NCBI GenBank assembly: GCA_965229095.1
Contig: OZ245855.1
Location: forward strand, 3,348,001-3,412,000
Reading direction: 5' to 3'
Length of the DNA: 64,000 nucleotides
Source of the DNA: Taibaiella sp965229095
GTDB lineage: Bacteria; Bacteroidota; Bacteroidia; Chitinophagales; Chitinophagaceae
Every line of letters begins with the position of its first letter. The stretch's first letter is position 1. Below the pieces are notes generated by a model. The model searched no databases. It saw nothing but the letters and a program-made list of their open reading frames with translations, and had not been told where the DNA came from. Below are positions 18,587-27,662 of this stretch, one piece after another. A program made the position numbers and the translations under genes.

Positions 18587-20746
18587 TTAAAGCTCGTCTT
18601 TATCAAACTTGCTCAGAGAAATATTTACCCCGGCGAAAATAGTCCGGTACAGTGCAGGCTGAACAGGATAGCGGCTTTGTCCATCGGCGGAATAGCGGTA
18701 GCCGAAGATGTTTTTATGGTTCAGCACATTATCCACGCTCACATAAAATACAGCAAACCATTTGCCAAAAGACCTCAGGTGGCTTACCTGCAAGGCCAGG
18801 TTCTGGTAATTGGGTGTACGGTCGCCCAGGAAAGTAGGGTTGGCCGGGTTGTAATAGGGCTTGCCGCTGGCATAGCTGTAAGTAGCGCTCACCATGCTGT
18901 TCAGCTTTTCGAACCAGTATTTGGTTACCAGGCTCAGGTTATGATCCGAAATAAAATCGGGCGTCACTTCCTGGGGATAGTTCCGGTATAGTCTTTTGGT
19001 ATTGATATAGCTATACGACAGCCAATAGTCCAGGTTCTTCACGGTTTTCTTATCGCGCCAGAAAAGCTCCAGGCCTTCTGCATAACCATGGCCGCTATTG
19101 TCTACCTTACCGCTGATAAAACGATAGCTGTTAGGATCGTACTGGTTGACATATTCCCTTACCAATTGGTCATAACTTTTGTAATAGCCTTCCAGCCTCA
19201 GTGTACGGTCATCCTTCGCGTACATAAAATTGGCAATATAGTGTACCGCCAGTTGCTGCTCGGGACGGTAGCCCAACAATAAATATTGCTTGTCGGGGTT
19301 CTGGTAAAAGAGGCCACCGGCCACAGAAGCAGAGCTGTATTTGCTGGTTTTTACCGAGGCCGACAATCGGGGAGCCAGGGTATTGCTGTTCAGCAATTCG
19401 CTATGCTCAAAACGCAGGCCGGGACGCACTGCCAACCAGTAGATCGGTGTCCATTCGCCTTCCACATAACCGGCCACCTGGTTTTCGGTAAAGCCACTGA
19501 GCAGGGTATCGAAAGTGCGGTTCACCTCGAAGTGCTGGTATTCGGCGCCAGCCACTACATTGAATTTAGAAGCTGCATACCAGGTCAGTTCGCTGCGCAC
19601 CTGTGCCCTTCTTTCTTTGCTTACGGAAGGGAAAGTACCCCAAAGGCCATCATCATTGTTATAGGAATAGGAGGTAGCCGTAAACCATTTGAATTTTTCG
19701 CCAAAGCTCTGTTTGAACGTTGCCTGGCCATAAGCATTGTCGTTCTTGATGCCGAAGTCCATAGTCTGCCCTGCTTCAAAAGGATTGGGCAACCGGATAC
19801 CCGATTTATTCTGAGAATAATTACCCATCACTTTCAACAGACCACCACTTTTCGTTTTCCAGATATAATTGATGGAACCGCCGCCACCCTTGGGCACATC
19901 GTAAAAGTCAAAATTGGTTTTGGCAATGCCATAGAAAGGGGAGAGATTGGTATAGTTGGCCGAAGCCGTAATGCTCATGTTATTGTCGTTAAACAGCTTG
20001 GTACCCGAGGCATAAGCACCGGCCATATAAATACCCAGGTTAATGGTACTGTTGTCGGGTATATCCAGCGTATTCATCTCCAGTACCGAAGACATAGCCT
20101 GGCCATAACGGGCACTGTAACCGCCGCTGCTGAAAGCAATACCTTTAAACTGGAAAGCGCCGAAACGGCTGCGTTGCTGCACACCGGGCACATCGCTGAA
20201 GAAGGGGTTCTGCAAAGTAAGTCCGTCTACCACGATAGCGGCTTCGCTGGCATCACCACCACGCACCATCATACCGGTCTGGTTACCGTTTTTCTGCACA
20301 CCGGGCAGCATCTGCATCGCGGCTACAGGATCGGCGCCGGAACCGGCAGTGGTCACGATATCCAGGGGTTCGAGTACCGTCTTTTGGGTACCGTCGGCCG
20401 AGCCGAAACTACCCGCGGTAATACTTACCTGTTCGAGGGTATTACTTACCGATTTCAGTTGGAAAGAAAGCGATTCTTTAACCTCTTCTACTTTTACAGG
20501 CTTGTTTATCGTTTCGAAGCCCACAGCCGACAATACCAGGGTCTGGTCCCCCTTCTCGGTAGTCTGCAACACAAAATTACCCGCAGTATCGCTGCTGGTA
20601 CCGTCGAGTGTATTTTCCAACGATACGCTTACACCGCCTACCGGCTGGCCCTGTCCATCGGTAATTCTGCCTTTGATCGTTTGACCAAAGCCTGCGAAGG
20701 ACAGTAGGGTTAACACTGTAGTAAAGAGTAAAGTTATTTTGTACAT
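18587..20746 (-). CDS. TonB-dependent outer-membrane receptor
   Basis: 719 residues. Signal peptide 1-21, a carboxypeptidase-regulatory-like/CarboxypepD_reg beta-sandwich at about 24-105 (IKGRITDGQGQPVGGVSV), a plug domain at about 115-220 (DPVAAMQMLPGVQKNGNQTGMM) and a beta barrel ending in the aromatic-rich strand FAGVNISLSKF. It imports an unknown substrate using TonB-ExbBD energy. There is no SusD partner next to it, so it is not a classical polysaccharide utilisation pair. It is divergent from the MerR-type regulator gene with repeated motifs in between. Confidence 0.9.
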   Translation of the reverse strand: MYKITLLFTTVLTLLSFAGFGQTIKGRITDGQGQPVGGVSVSLENTLDGTSSDTAGNFVLQTTEKGDQTLVLSAVGFETINKPVKVEEVKESLSFQLKSVSNTLEQVSITAGSFGSADGTQKTVLEPLDIVTTAGSGADPVAAMQMLPGVQKNGNQTGMMVRGGDASEAAIVVDGLTLQNPFFSDVPGVQQRSRFGAFQFKGIAFSSGGYSARYGQAMSSVLEMNTLDIPDNSTINLGIYMAGAYASGTKLFNDNNMSITASANYTNLSPFYGIAKTNFDFYDVPKGGGGSINYIWKTKSGGLLKVMGNYSQNKSGIRLPNPFEAGQTMDFGIKNDNAYGQATFKQSFGEKFKWFTATSYSYNNDDGLWGTFPSVSKERRAQVRSELTWYAASKFNVVAGAEYQHFEVNRTFDTLLSGFTENQVAGYVEGEWTPIYWLAVRPGLRFEHSELLNSNTLAPRLSASVKTSKYSSASVAGGLFYQNPDKQYLLLGYRPEQQLAVHYIANFMYAKDDRTLRLEGYYKSYDQLVREYVNQYDPNSYRFISGKVDNSGHGYAEGLELFWRDKKTVKNLDYWLSYSYINTKRLYRNYPQEVTPDFISDHNLSLVTKYWFEKLNSMVSATYSYASGKPYYNPANPTFLGDRTPNYQNLALQVSHLRSFGKWFAVFYVSVDNVLNHKNIFGYRYSADGQSRYPVQPALYRTIFAGVNISLSKFDKDEL

Positions 20747-20765
20747 GGTTTTGATTTTATGAAGG

Positions 20766-20773
20766 CAAAAGTA
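20766..20773 (-). promoter_or_regulatory. Promoter -7 box of the TonB-dependent receptor
   Basis: On the minus strand this reads TACTTTTG (consensus TAnnTTTG), with a T-run 19 bases upstream in the -33 position. It sits 20 bases from the receptor ATG. Confidence 0.5.
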
Positions 20774-20800
20774 ATCCGGGCGTATATAGCGTAAAAATGA

Positions 20801-20862
20801 CTTTCGGTTATTGCCCCGTTGTTTTCGGTAAATGATCGCTCCATTTTACCTTTTTCGGTAAA
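20801..20862. repeat. Three direct copies of TTTCGGTWA between divergent genes
   Basis: The motif occurs at about 20802, 20823 and 20853 (TTTCGGTTA, TTTCGGTAA, TTTCGGTAA). The last copy also forms an inverted repeat TTTACC...GGTAAA with bases just before it. The copies lie between the receptor promoter and the MerR-gene promoter, a usual place for an operator. Confidence 0.55.
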
Positions 20863-20872
20863 CGGAATTGGA

Positions 20873-20880
20873 TACCTTTG
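20873..20880 (+). promoter_or_regulatory. Promoter -7 box of the MerR-type regulator
   Basis: TACCTTTG, an exact TAnnTTTG match, 79 bases ahead of the ATG at 20960. The third TTTCGGTAA repeat would overlap or flank its -33 region. Confidence 0.5.
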
Positions 20881-20959
20881 TTGGTTATAGGAATTGTATT
20901 AACAATACAGTCTGCAAAAATAAATTAAGTTTGTTCAGTTGCAAACCTTTTATACAGCT

Positions 20960-21871
20960 ATGGAAACCCGTGTACTGACCTTATTTGATGATGAGGATTT
21001 TTTCCCGCAAGAGGAACCGCCTAAGAAAATGGCAAAGAAAACAGCGCCCGGTAATACGCCAGTAAGCGGTACCGGGGCCGAAACAACAGAACAAGCGCTC
21101 TTTGCACCGGAGCCGGAGCCTGTTATAGCAATAGCCGCAGCACCGATCGAGCAAGAAAACACAAGTTCTACTGAGCTCGAAGCCTTGCCGGAACAGGAAA
21201 ATATGCCGCTTGCAGAACAAATGGAAACGGTAATGGAAAGCGAAGCCGCCGTTAGGGAAGAAGTGGGGGAAGAAACAGAAGAAGAAGAACCTGCAACAAA
21301 CAGTCCAGCTCCCCCGGCAATACACCTTGAGTTTCCCCCGGCCGAAGATGAACTGGGCAAACAACTCCTGCAGGAACTGATCCTACAGGACTACACAGCA
21401 CTAATCCACAAAGATTACCCATTCGATATACAACAGGCCAGCGTTGTTCCGAAAGAGAAGCCCGCAAAGGCTGTTACTCCCGTAGCGACAACCGAAGCCC
21501 TCCCGGTTCACGAAGAGGACGAAGTGTTTGAGGAGGTGGTCCCATTGCCCGAATGGAACCTGGATAAAAAGTATTACACCATTGGCGAGGTAGCGCAGCT
21601 CTTTGCCGTCAATACATCGCATATCCGTTTCTGGACCAATGAGTTTAAACTAAAGCCCCGTACCACGCGCAAGGGCGACAGGCTCTATAATCCCAAGGAT
21701 ATAGCGGAGCTGCGGCTGATCCATCACCTGGTCAAGGAAAAAAAACATACCATTAAAGGAGCCCGGGAGAAATTGAAAGTAGAAAAAACCGGGGTGAACC
21801 AGAAGCTGGACCTGAAGGAATCGCTGACCGGCCTCAGGGATATGTTGCTCCAGATCAAAGAACAATTATAA
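20960..21871 (+). CDS. MerR-type DNA-binding protein with long acidic N-terminal extension
   Basis: 303 residues. The C-terminal part from Tyr205 is a winged-helix MerR domain (YTIGEVAQLFAVNTSHIRFW, then RKGDRLYNPKDIAELRLIHHLV) of the kind most Bacteroidota carry as a ~110-residue protein. The first ~200 residues are low-complexity, rich in Glu, Pro and Ala, probably disordered and strongly acidic. No metal-binding cysteines follow the helix-turn-helix. The ATG at 20960 is chosen over the in-frame TTG at 20939. The role of the extension is unknown. The next gene follows after 30 bases. Confidence 0.85.
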   Translation: METRVLTLFDDEDFFPQEEPPKKMAKKTAPGNTPVSGTGAETTEQALFAPEPEPVIAIAAAPIEQENTSSTELEALPEQENMPLAEQMETVMESEAAVREEVGEETEEEEPATNSPAPPAIHLEFPPAEDELGKQLLQELILQDYTALIHKDYPFDIQQASVVPKEKPAKAVTPVATTEALPVHEEDEVFEEVVPLPEWNLDKKYYTIGEVAQLFAVNTSHIRFWTNEFKLKPRTTRKGDRLYNPKDIAELRLIHHLVKEKKHTIKGAREKLKVEKTGVNQKLDLKESLTGLRDMLLQIKEQL

Positions 21872-21901
21872 GGCAGGAACAGGAAAATTTAAAGAAGAAT
21901 A

Positions 21902-22417
21902 ATGAAAAAAGCAATGCTTATGGCCCTGATGATAGCAGGAAGCAGTCCTCTTTTTGCACAACAGCAACCCGGCTTCGAGGTCGTAAAAAGCGACAACAAA
22001 GGAGAGGTCATTTATAAAGGTCCATGCACTTTTGAAGACCTGGCAAAGGTGAAGGCTTTCGACCTTAACCGCAAATCGGACAAGTACAAGCCGGATGCAG
22101 CAGCAACGGCAGCACTAGCCGATAAATTAGGCGACTACCAGGTCATTGTTTTCCTGGGCACCTGGTGCGAGGATTCCCATAAACTGATCCCCGAATTATA
22201 CCGTATATTGAAAGAGGCTAATTATCCTATGGAGGATCTGCAGTTGTACGCGCTCGACCGCCAGAAACAAGGCCGGAACGGGGAAGAGAAGGCATACAAT
22301 ATCACTAATGTCCCCACCATAATCCTGGTTAAGGATGGCGCCGAGAAAGGAAGGATAACCGAGATCGTAGAAAAAAGTATAGAAAGCGACTTGCTGAAGA
22401 TCATCGAAAAGGAATAA
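21902..22417 (+). CDS. Secreted thioredoxin-fold protein with a CxxS active site
   Basis: 171 residues with signal peptide 1-19 (ending LFAQQ). The thioredoxin fold is visible as VIVFLGTWCEDSHKLIPEL, followed by the cis-proline loop NVPTIILVKDG. The active-site pair is Cys89-x-x-Ser92, so the resolving cysteine is missing; the only other cysteine is Cys42. CxxS proteins usually act as isomerases, hold mixed disulfides or have lost redox function. It lies 30 bases after the MerR-type gene and probably shares its transcript. Confidence 0.8.
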   Translation: MKKAMLMALMIAGSSPLFAQQQPGFEVVKSDNKGEVIYKGPCTFEDLAKVKAFDLNRKSDKYKPDAAATAALADKLGDYQVIVFLGTWCEDSHKLIPELYRILKEANYPMEDLQLYALDRQKQGRNGEEKAYNITNVPTIILVKDGAEKGRITEIVEKSIESDLLKIIEKE

Positions 22418-22460
22418 ACAAGTTACCCGCTCCTTTTCCTATAACCCATCACATCCCAAC

Positions 22461-23714
22461 ATGAATAAACATACCCCGGTAATCATTATTGGTTGCGGGC
22501 CTGCAGGAGCAGGTACTTCCCTGTACCTGAGCAAGGCCGGCATTCACCATACCATTATTGAAAAAGACACTTATCCCCGAGATAAGATATGCGGCGATGG
22601 CTGCAGCGGAAAAACGGCCTTTGTTTTGCGCAAAGCCGATCCCGGCTACCTGGACGAGATCTTCACCGACGAAAGCCGCTTCCTGCCCAGCTTCGGCGTC
22701 ACCTTTGCCGCGCCCAACGGGAAAACGATCGATATTCCTTTTGCCAAAGATAGAAGCAAGCTAGACAGGCCGCCGGGCTTTACTTCCAAAAGGCTGCACT
22801 TCGACCAGTTCCTTTTTTCTAAATTACAAAGCCCTTATGCGACCATACTACAAGGCGCGGCTATCAGTAATATCATGCAGGATGAAAAAGGGTTTTCGGT
22901 CACCTTCAGGCAGCAAAAGGAAGGACCGGAGCAGGTATTGCACTGCGACCTACTCATAGGCGCTGACGGCGATAAGGGTATCAGCCGCAAAAAGCTGTTG
23001 CAACAGGATGTATTGACCAAAACAGCCGCCGTAGGGCTAAGGGCCTATTACCAGGGTGTAACAGGTATGCATCCCGATAACTTTATCGAGCTGCATTTTC
23101 TGCCCGAAGTGCTTCCCGGCTACTTCTGGATATTTCCTTTGCCCCAGGGCGGCGCCAATATCGGTATCGGCATGGATTCGGCATTGGTCCGGAAAAAGAA
23201 AGTGAACCTGCGGGAAGTGATGCTGCATGCAATACAGGAAAATCCCAATATCAGGCATCGTTTTGCCAATGCTACGCTAACGGATAAAATATATGGCTGG
23301 GGCCTGCCTATGGGCGTAACCAAAACCAAAGTATCCGGCGATCGTTTTATGCTTACCGGCGATGCCGCCTCCCTTATCGATCCTTTTACCGGCGAAGGTA
23401 TCGGCAACGCCTTGTTCAGCGGTATGCTGGCGGCAGAGACAGCCGCAAAAGCCTTTGCCGCAAACCGTTTTGATGCGGCTTTCCTCCAGGAGCAATACGG
23501 AGATGAGCTTTTCCGCTGCATCGGCGATGAGCTGAAGCTCAGCTACACCATGCAAAAGCTGACGCGCTTCCCCTGGCTGTTTAACCTGGTAGTCAACAAA
23601 GCCCACAAAAGCGCCTCTCTACGGAATACGCTTACCAGTATGTTTGCCGATCTTAACGTGAGGGCATTGCTCAGGCAACCTTCTTTTTATTGGAAGATAC
23701 TGGTCAATAAATAA
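22461..23714 (+). CDS. Geranylgeranyl-reductase-family FAD-dependent oxidoreductase
   Basis: 417 residues. N-terminal dinucleotide motif VIIIGCGPAGAGTSLYL with Glu of IIEKD binding the ribose, then the family-typical CGDGCSGK at about 44-51, a middle GADG segment, and the second FAD motif LTGDAASLIDPFTGEGIGNAL near 300-320. Members reduce isoprenoid chains or hydroxylate aromatic substrates using FAD and NAD(P)H. The exact substrate cannot be deduced; possible roles are menaquinone or isoprenoid saturation. It lies 43 bases after the thioredoxin-like gene. Confidence 0.85.
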   Translation: MNKHTPVIIIGCGPAGAGTSLYLSKAGIHHTIIEKDTYPRDKICGDGCSGKTAFVLRKADPGYLDEIFTDESRFLPSFGVTFAAPNGKTIDIPFAKDRSKLDRPPGFTSKRLHFDQFLFSKLQSPYATILQGAAISNIMQDEKGFSVTFRQQKEGPEQVLHCDLLIGADGDKGISRKKLLQQDVLTKTAAVGLRAYYQGVTGMHPDNFIELHFLPEVLPGYFWIFPLPQGGANIGIGMDSALVRKKKVNLREVMLHAIQENPNIRHRFANATLTDKIYGWGLPMGVTKTKVSGDRFMLTGDAASLIDPFTGEGIGNALFSGMLAAETAAKAFAANRFDAAFLQEQYGDELFRCIGDELKLSYTMQKLTRFPWLFNLVVNKAHKSASLRNTLTSMFADLNVRALLRQPSFYWKILVNK

Positions 23715-23770
23715 GCTGTCGTTTTTACAAAAGGCAAATAGTATTTTTATAGCGAACCTATAAACCTGTC

Positions 23771-24520
23771 ATGCAAGCCAATACTATCGACGAAGTAATC
23801 GTCATACTGGATCATATCATTACCGACTGTAAAGCCAATTCATGCCGCCTGGGTTATTTTGCCAGTTTGTATCGCAAAATGACAATGGGTGTAAAGGAGG
23901 GTATTGATAAAGGTATTTTCGAGGATGGCCCCCGTATGGAAAAGCTGGATGTTGTTTTTGCCAACCGTTATCTTACCGCCTATAGCCAGTACCGTAAAGG
24001 CATTCCCCCTACACAATCCTGGAAAACGGCTTTTGACGCGGCCCATACCGATAAGCTCACCGTGCTGCAGCATTTGCTCCTTGGTGTCAATGCGCATATC
24101 AACCTGGACCTGGGTATCGCCGTTGCCGAAGTGTCGACAGCCGCTACTATAGACGCTTTGCTGGGCGATTATAATAAGATCAACGCTGTTATCGCCGGGT
24201 ACTTCGGAGTGGTACAAGATAGCCTCAGCAAGATCGCTTTCCCCATGTATTTTATCAAAAGGATAGAGCCTCAGACCACAGCGGCTGTACTTAATTTCAG
24301 TATAGGCAAGGCGCGGGAAATGGCCTGGAACAATGCTCTGCTTCTTTCCCGGGCCGGGCCGCAGGGCATTCCGCAGGTGATCGGCACTACCGATGCCGTG
24401 GTCAATACGGTAGCAGGTAAGATACAGACTCCCGGCGCCTGGCTGGGTTTCCTGCTGGGTTGGGCCCGCTGGACCGAGGGTAAAGATATTGCCCGGAATA
24501 TAGGCTTTCTGAATAGCTAA
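23771..24520 (+). CDS. DUF5995 family protein
   Basis: 249 residues, soluble, mainly helical, with the pattern TIDEVIVILDHIITDC at the start and LGYFASLYRKMT, HLLLGVNAHINLDLGIA and SIGKAREMAWNNA later, which I recognise as the uncharacterised DUF5995 family. The His-Asn/His pattern in the middle (LLGVNAHINLDL) could bind a ligand or metal, but no function is established. It follows the flavoprotein after 56 bases and converges on batE. Confidence 0.75.
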   Translation: MQANTIDEVIVILDHIITDCKANSCRLGYFASLYRKMTMGVKEGIDKGIFEDGPRMEKLDVVFANRYLTAYSQYRKGIPPTQSWKTAFDAAHTDKLTVLQHLLLGVNAHINLDLGIAVAEVSTAATIDALLGDYNKINAVIAGYFGVVQDSLSKIAFPMYFIKRIEPQTTAAVLNFSIGKAREMAWNNALLLSRAGPQGIPQVIGTTDAVVNTVAGKIQTPGAWLGFLLGWARWTEGKDIARNIGFLNS

Positions 24521-24569
24521 GGTGCTCTTCTCTGTATACAAAACCTGGAATACCGCGGAGCACAGTAGA

Positions 24570-25325
24570 TCAAACCTTGCCTGCGGCTGTAACCGGGATC
24601 CAGCCTTCTCGGCCATTGGGTAGTTTTACATTGATGAAATTGCCTTGCTGTTGATATACTTCCACCACGGTACCTTCCGGCAGATTGCCCAGGAGCTTGC
24701 TCGTAGCCCGGGGCGCTTCGGTAAAGCTGGTACCTGGCAGCAATATCACTGCTTTCCCACTGTTGATCGAAGCTTCGTAGCTGAACCAGGCCATGCAACC
24801 GCATATCAACAGGCTGACAATGCCCAGGGAAAGCCACCGGCCTGAGTGGGCAAACCGTTCTTTGCGCACCCTTGCAAAATAAACCAGCACCAGTATGCCG
24901 GCAAAGATCAACAGGGACAGTATGCCCCAGGTATTACTACTGAACAAGTGCAGCAGGTTCTCCCACCAGGTTACGAAGAAGATAGGCGTTGCCTCCGGCA
25001 CAGGGTTCTGGACCCTTCCTTTGGCCAGCAGCAGGTTGTCCTTGATGGTCTTATTGCCCGGGTCCAGGAAAGCGGCTTTTTCGTAATGCAGTATAGCTTT
25101 TCCCACTTCATTGAGGCGATAGCTGGTATTACCTGCATTGTAATGCAACAAAGCATTCCCGGGATATTGCTGCAACAACTGCCCATAGTACACACCGGCA
25201 CTGTCGTATTGTTTTTGCGTATAAAAAGTATTGGCCTTCTGCCATAAAGCATCTTCGGTACCCGCGGCATAAGTGGCCGGGATGCCGAGCAGGAGCGCGC
25301 TGCACAGGGTATAAACCAGGGACAT
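24570..25325 (-). CDS. batE: BatE-like TPR/SH3 protein
   Basis: 251 residues from the ATG at 25325, which has a good ribosome binding site (GAGGAAG directly before it); a longer start at 25361 would overlap batD by 11 bases. Signal peptide, TPR repeats at about 20-105 (ALLHYNAGNTSYRLNEVGKAILHYEKA), two membrane helices near 125-190 and a C-terminal bacterial SH3 domain (GNLPEGTVVEVYQQQGNFINVKLPNGREGWI). This is the BatE architecture of the Bacteroidota aerotolerance operon, whose biochemical role is unsettled. Transcribed with batD. Confidence 0.85.
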   Translation of the reverse strand: MSLVYTLCSALLLGIPATYAAGTEDALWQKANTFYTQKQYDSAGVYYGQLLQQYPGNALLHYNAGNTSYRLNEVGKAILHYEKAAFLDPGNKTIKDNLLLAKGRVQNPVPEATPIFFVTWWENLLHLFSSNTWGILSLLIFAGILVLVYFARVRKERFAHSGRWLSLGIVSLLICGCMAWFSYEASINSGKAVILLPGTSFTEAPRATSKLLGNLPEGTVVEVYQQQGNFINVKLPNGREGWIPVTAAGKV

Positions 25326-25350
25326 CTTCCTCAAAGCGCTGCTGCAAAAA

Positions 25351-27342
25351 TTAACCTGCATGTTGTAATACGTTGTTTTTATTTTTCAGTACAATTTCCA
25401 GTTCGCCTATGGTTCCGGCTGCTTCGTCCAAGGTATGCTGACGTTGTTGCTGGCCGCCGCTGGGGCTGTACAGCGCCATTTCGCATTCCAGTACCAGTCT
25501 TTTTACCCGGTCAATCTGGGCCATAGGTACCTGTTTGTGTTCCAGCTCCAGCGCTACATTATCTTTGGACAGATGCGCCAGAGGTATACCCAGCTTGTCG
25601 CTCAGGTACAACCATATGGCTTTGGATATTTCTTCATAAAATGCCTTATGCTGTTGTTGCGGCAGCAGGCGACGGGCTGTAGCCAATCTTTTCCAGGCCA
25701 CTTTATTCGCTTTTTTGTTTTTGAACAAAGCCTCGTTACCTGCATATTCGTCCTGCTGTTTGCGGCGCATCAGGAAAGCCACCAGGGTACCTGTACCTAT
25801 CAGGTATAGTATCCAGTACCAGGCCTGCGTTACGATAGGCGTACTGCTGTTCCAGGATATATTTTCTTTGGCGATATCGTGTATATCGCCCGGAAGCGCT
25901 TTATTTCCTGCGGGATTGCCGGTATAATTTTTCCCTTTGGTAACATGTACTTTCAAGGGCTGTGTATTCAGGGTTTTATAAGCGCCGCTTGCAGGATCGT
26001 AGTAAGAGAAGGCGATAGCGGGAATTACGTAATCGCCAGGTGTTTGGGGATTCATGTTGTAGGCAAATATCTTACTGCCTGTAATGGCCGGATTCCTGCC
26101 CGTGATCGTATCGGTGATCTGGGGGTCGTAAGCACCGAGCTCTGCCGGGAAGGCGATCTTTGGATTGCCGATCAGCTTCAGGTTACCGCTTCCCGAAATG
26201 GTAAAAGTAAGCGTGGCCGCATCGTCGGTGCTCAGGGTATTTTTATCCAGCTCTGCCTTCACTGTAAAATTGCCCACGGCCCCGGTAAAGGAAGCGGGCT
26301 GGTTATCGGCAGGCAGCGGGCGCACATTGATCTTCACGGGCTGACTGGATAGTTTTACCGGCACATCTTTATAATTATAGCCGGAAAACATATCATTGTT
26401 GAAAAAGGGATCATCCATAAAGAACGACCCGAACATAGGATCGTCGGCAAAAGGATTCTGGCCTTTTACTTGCTGGATCACACGTACCATACCTTCGGCC
26501 TTGGCGGCATCCAGCTCCAGGGTACCGTCCTGCTGCGGGAATAAAGCCGATTTTTTCAACAGGAAAACCTGGTAACGTTGTCCGTTCACGACCTCTTCCC
26601 TGGGTTTGGGCGGATTGGGAATCTGGAAATCCTGGCTCCAGAAGCCATTGAGCGAAGGCAACTGGGTAAGATTAACGGACATGGCCAACCTCGTGTATAG
26701 CTTATAGCTTGCAGTGATCTGCTCTCCTACATGCGGGTTAGTTTTATCTACTTCTACTTTAATAAAAATGTTTTTCGCAATGTTCTTCTCCCCCATGCTT
26801 TCCAACTGGTTGTTTTGCTGTTGCACGGCCTGCTGTTGCCGTGCACGTTGTTGCTGCAACTGCCGTTGAAACTGCCGCATGCCGAAAGGATCATCGTCGA
26901 AAAACGGATCGTTGTTGCGCTGCTGCTGCGCCCGTTGCTGCATGACGCTGCCGGACACTACCTGGACGGTAACACTATTGGATGAAACCTCTTTACCGTT
27001 AAGCGATACCTTGGCCGGCGCTATAGTCAATACGCCGGTTTTATTGGCTACCAGCACATAGGTAAGGAGTACGGAATTGTTTTGGCGGAATTGCCCGTTA
27101 ATGAGCGTGGCATTGCTCCTGTTGCTCTGGTAAGGCCCACCTACGATAGAAAATCCCGAAAATGACGGCGGTCTGAATTCTTCGGCCCCCTGAGCGTTGG
27201 TAAGCACGTAAGTGACCTCGAGCTGGTCTTTGGTACCTATTTTTTGAACATTAGCCTGTGCCGAGAAAACCATCTCCTGGGCCAGAACCGGTAAGCTGAA
27301 ACCGACCAGGATGATGATCCAGATAAAACCCTTCCTTATCAT
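25351..27342 (-). CDS. batD: BatD family protein (aerotolerance operon)
   Basis: 663 residues. Signal peptide 1-21, then tandem immunoglobulin-like beta domains typical of BatD (VSLNGKEVSSNSVTVQV; FTVKAELDKNTLSTDDAATLTFTI), one C-terminal membrane helix at about 500-520 (WYWILYLIGTGTLVAFLM) and a cytoplasmic tail. A Gln/Arg-rich linker with an acidic patch FFDDDPFGM lies at about 135-180, and similar acidic DDP motifs recur near 300-315. BatD usually works with membrane von Willebrand proteins BatA and BatB, which are not in this window. Stop overlaps the possible longer batE start. Confidence 0.88.
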   Translation of the reverse strand: MIRKGFIWIIILVGFSLPVLAQEMVFSAQANVQKIGTKDQLEVTYVLTNAQGAEEFRPPSFSGFSIVGGPYQSNRSNATLINGQFRQNNSVLLTYVLVANKTGVLTIAPAKVSLNGKEVSSNSVTVQVVSGSVMQQRAQQQRNNDPFFDDDPFGMRQFQRQLQQQRARQQQAVQQQNNQLESMGEKNIAKNIFIKVEVDKTNPHVGEQITASYKLYTRLAMSVNLTQLPSLNGFWSQDFQIPNPPKPREEVVNGQRYQVFLLKKSALFPQQDGTLELDAAKAEGMVRVIQQVKGQNPFADDPMFGSFFMDDPFFNNDMFSGYNYKDVPVKLSSQPVKINVRPLPADNQPASFTGAVGNFTVKAELDKNTLSTDDAATLTFTISGSGNLKLIGNPKIAFPAELGAYDPQITDTITGRNPAITGSKIFAYNMNPQTPGDYVIPAIAFSYYDPASGAYKTLNTQPLKVHVTKGKNYTGNPAGNKALPGDIHDIAKENISWNSSTPIVTQAWYWILYLIGTGTLVAFLMRRKQQDEYAGNEALFKNKKANKVAWKRLATARRLLPQQQHKAFYEEISKAIWLYLSDKLGIPLAHLSKDNVALELEHKQVPMAQIDRVKRLVLECEMALYSPSGGQQQRQHTLDEAAGTIGELEIVLKNKNNVLQHAG

Positions 27343-27662
27343 GATCGAAATATATGGTATTATTCTTTAAGAACGTACAAAGATAAAAATTACATATCCC
27401 CTACCGGGTTAAAGCAGCGTTAATTGACAGCCCGGAAACCCTTTAAACACAGGGTTTATGAAATATCGTAAAAATGATAAAGTATAAAAAATACAAGAAA
27501 CATATAAATTATACTTTTAACATTTTATTAGGCATCGTATTAACTTTATGGTGCAATCCCAAGCCAAACACATCCGGGAACTAACACCCCTAAAATACGC
27601 CAAAATACTTCCATATAGCTACTAAAATCCCTTTTCTCATTCCCATTAATAATACTTAAATC
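27343..27662. other. Intergenic region between divergent batD and a T9SS cargo gene
   Basis: About 320 A+T-rich bases with no supported gene. It holds the batD -7 box, and a weak inverted repeat AACCCT...AGGGTT near 27440-27460. Toward the rightward gene the best box is TAACTTTA near 27539-27546, one mismatch from consensus and without a -33 element. Nothing else was recognised. Confidence 0.6.
27378..27385 (-). promoter_or_regulatory. Promoter -7 box of batD-batE
   Basis: Reads TATCTTTG on the minus strand, an exact TAnnTTTG match 35 bases before the batD ATG. The -33 element is not clear. Confidence 0.5.

Noticed and set aside
19286..20707. 473-codon open frame opposite the TonB-dependent receptor
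   Set aside because: Antisense shadow of a well-supported receptor gene; no signal or motif.
24522..24563. GTGCTC/GAGCAC pair between the DUF5995 gene and batE
   Set aside because: Six pairs with a 30-base loop are too weak for a terminator call.
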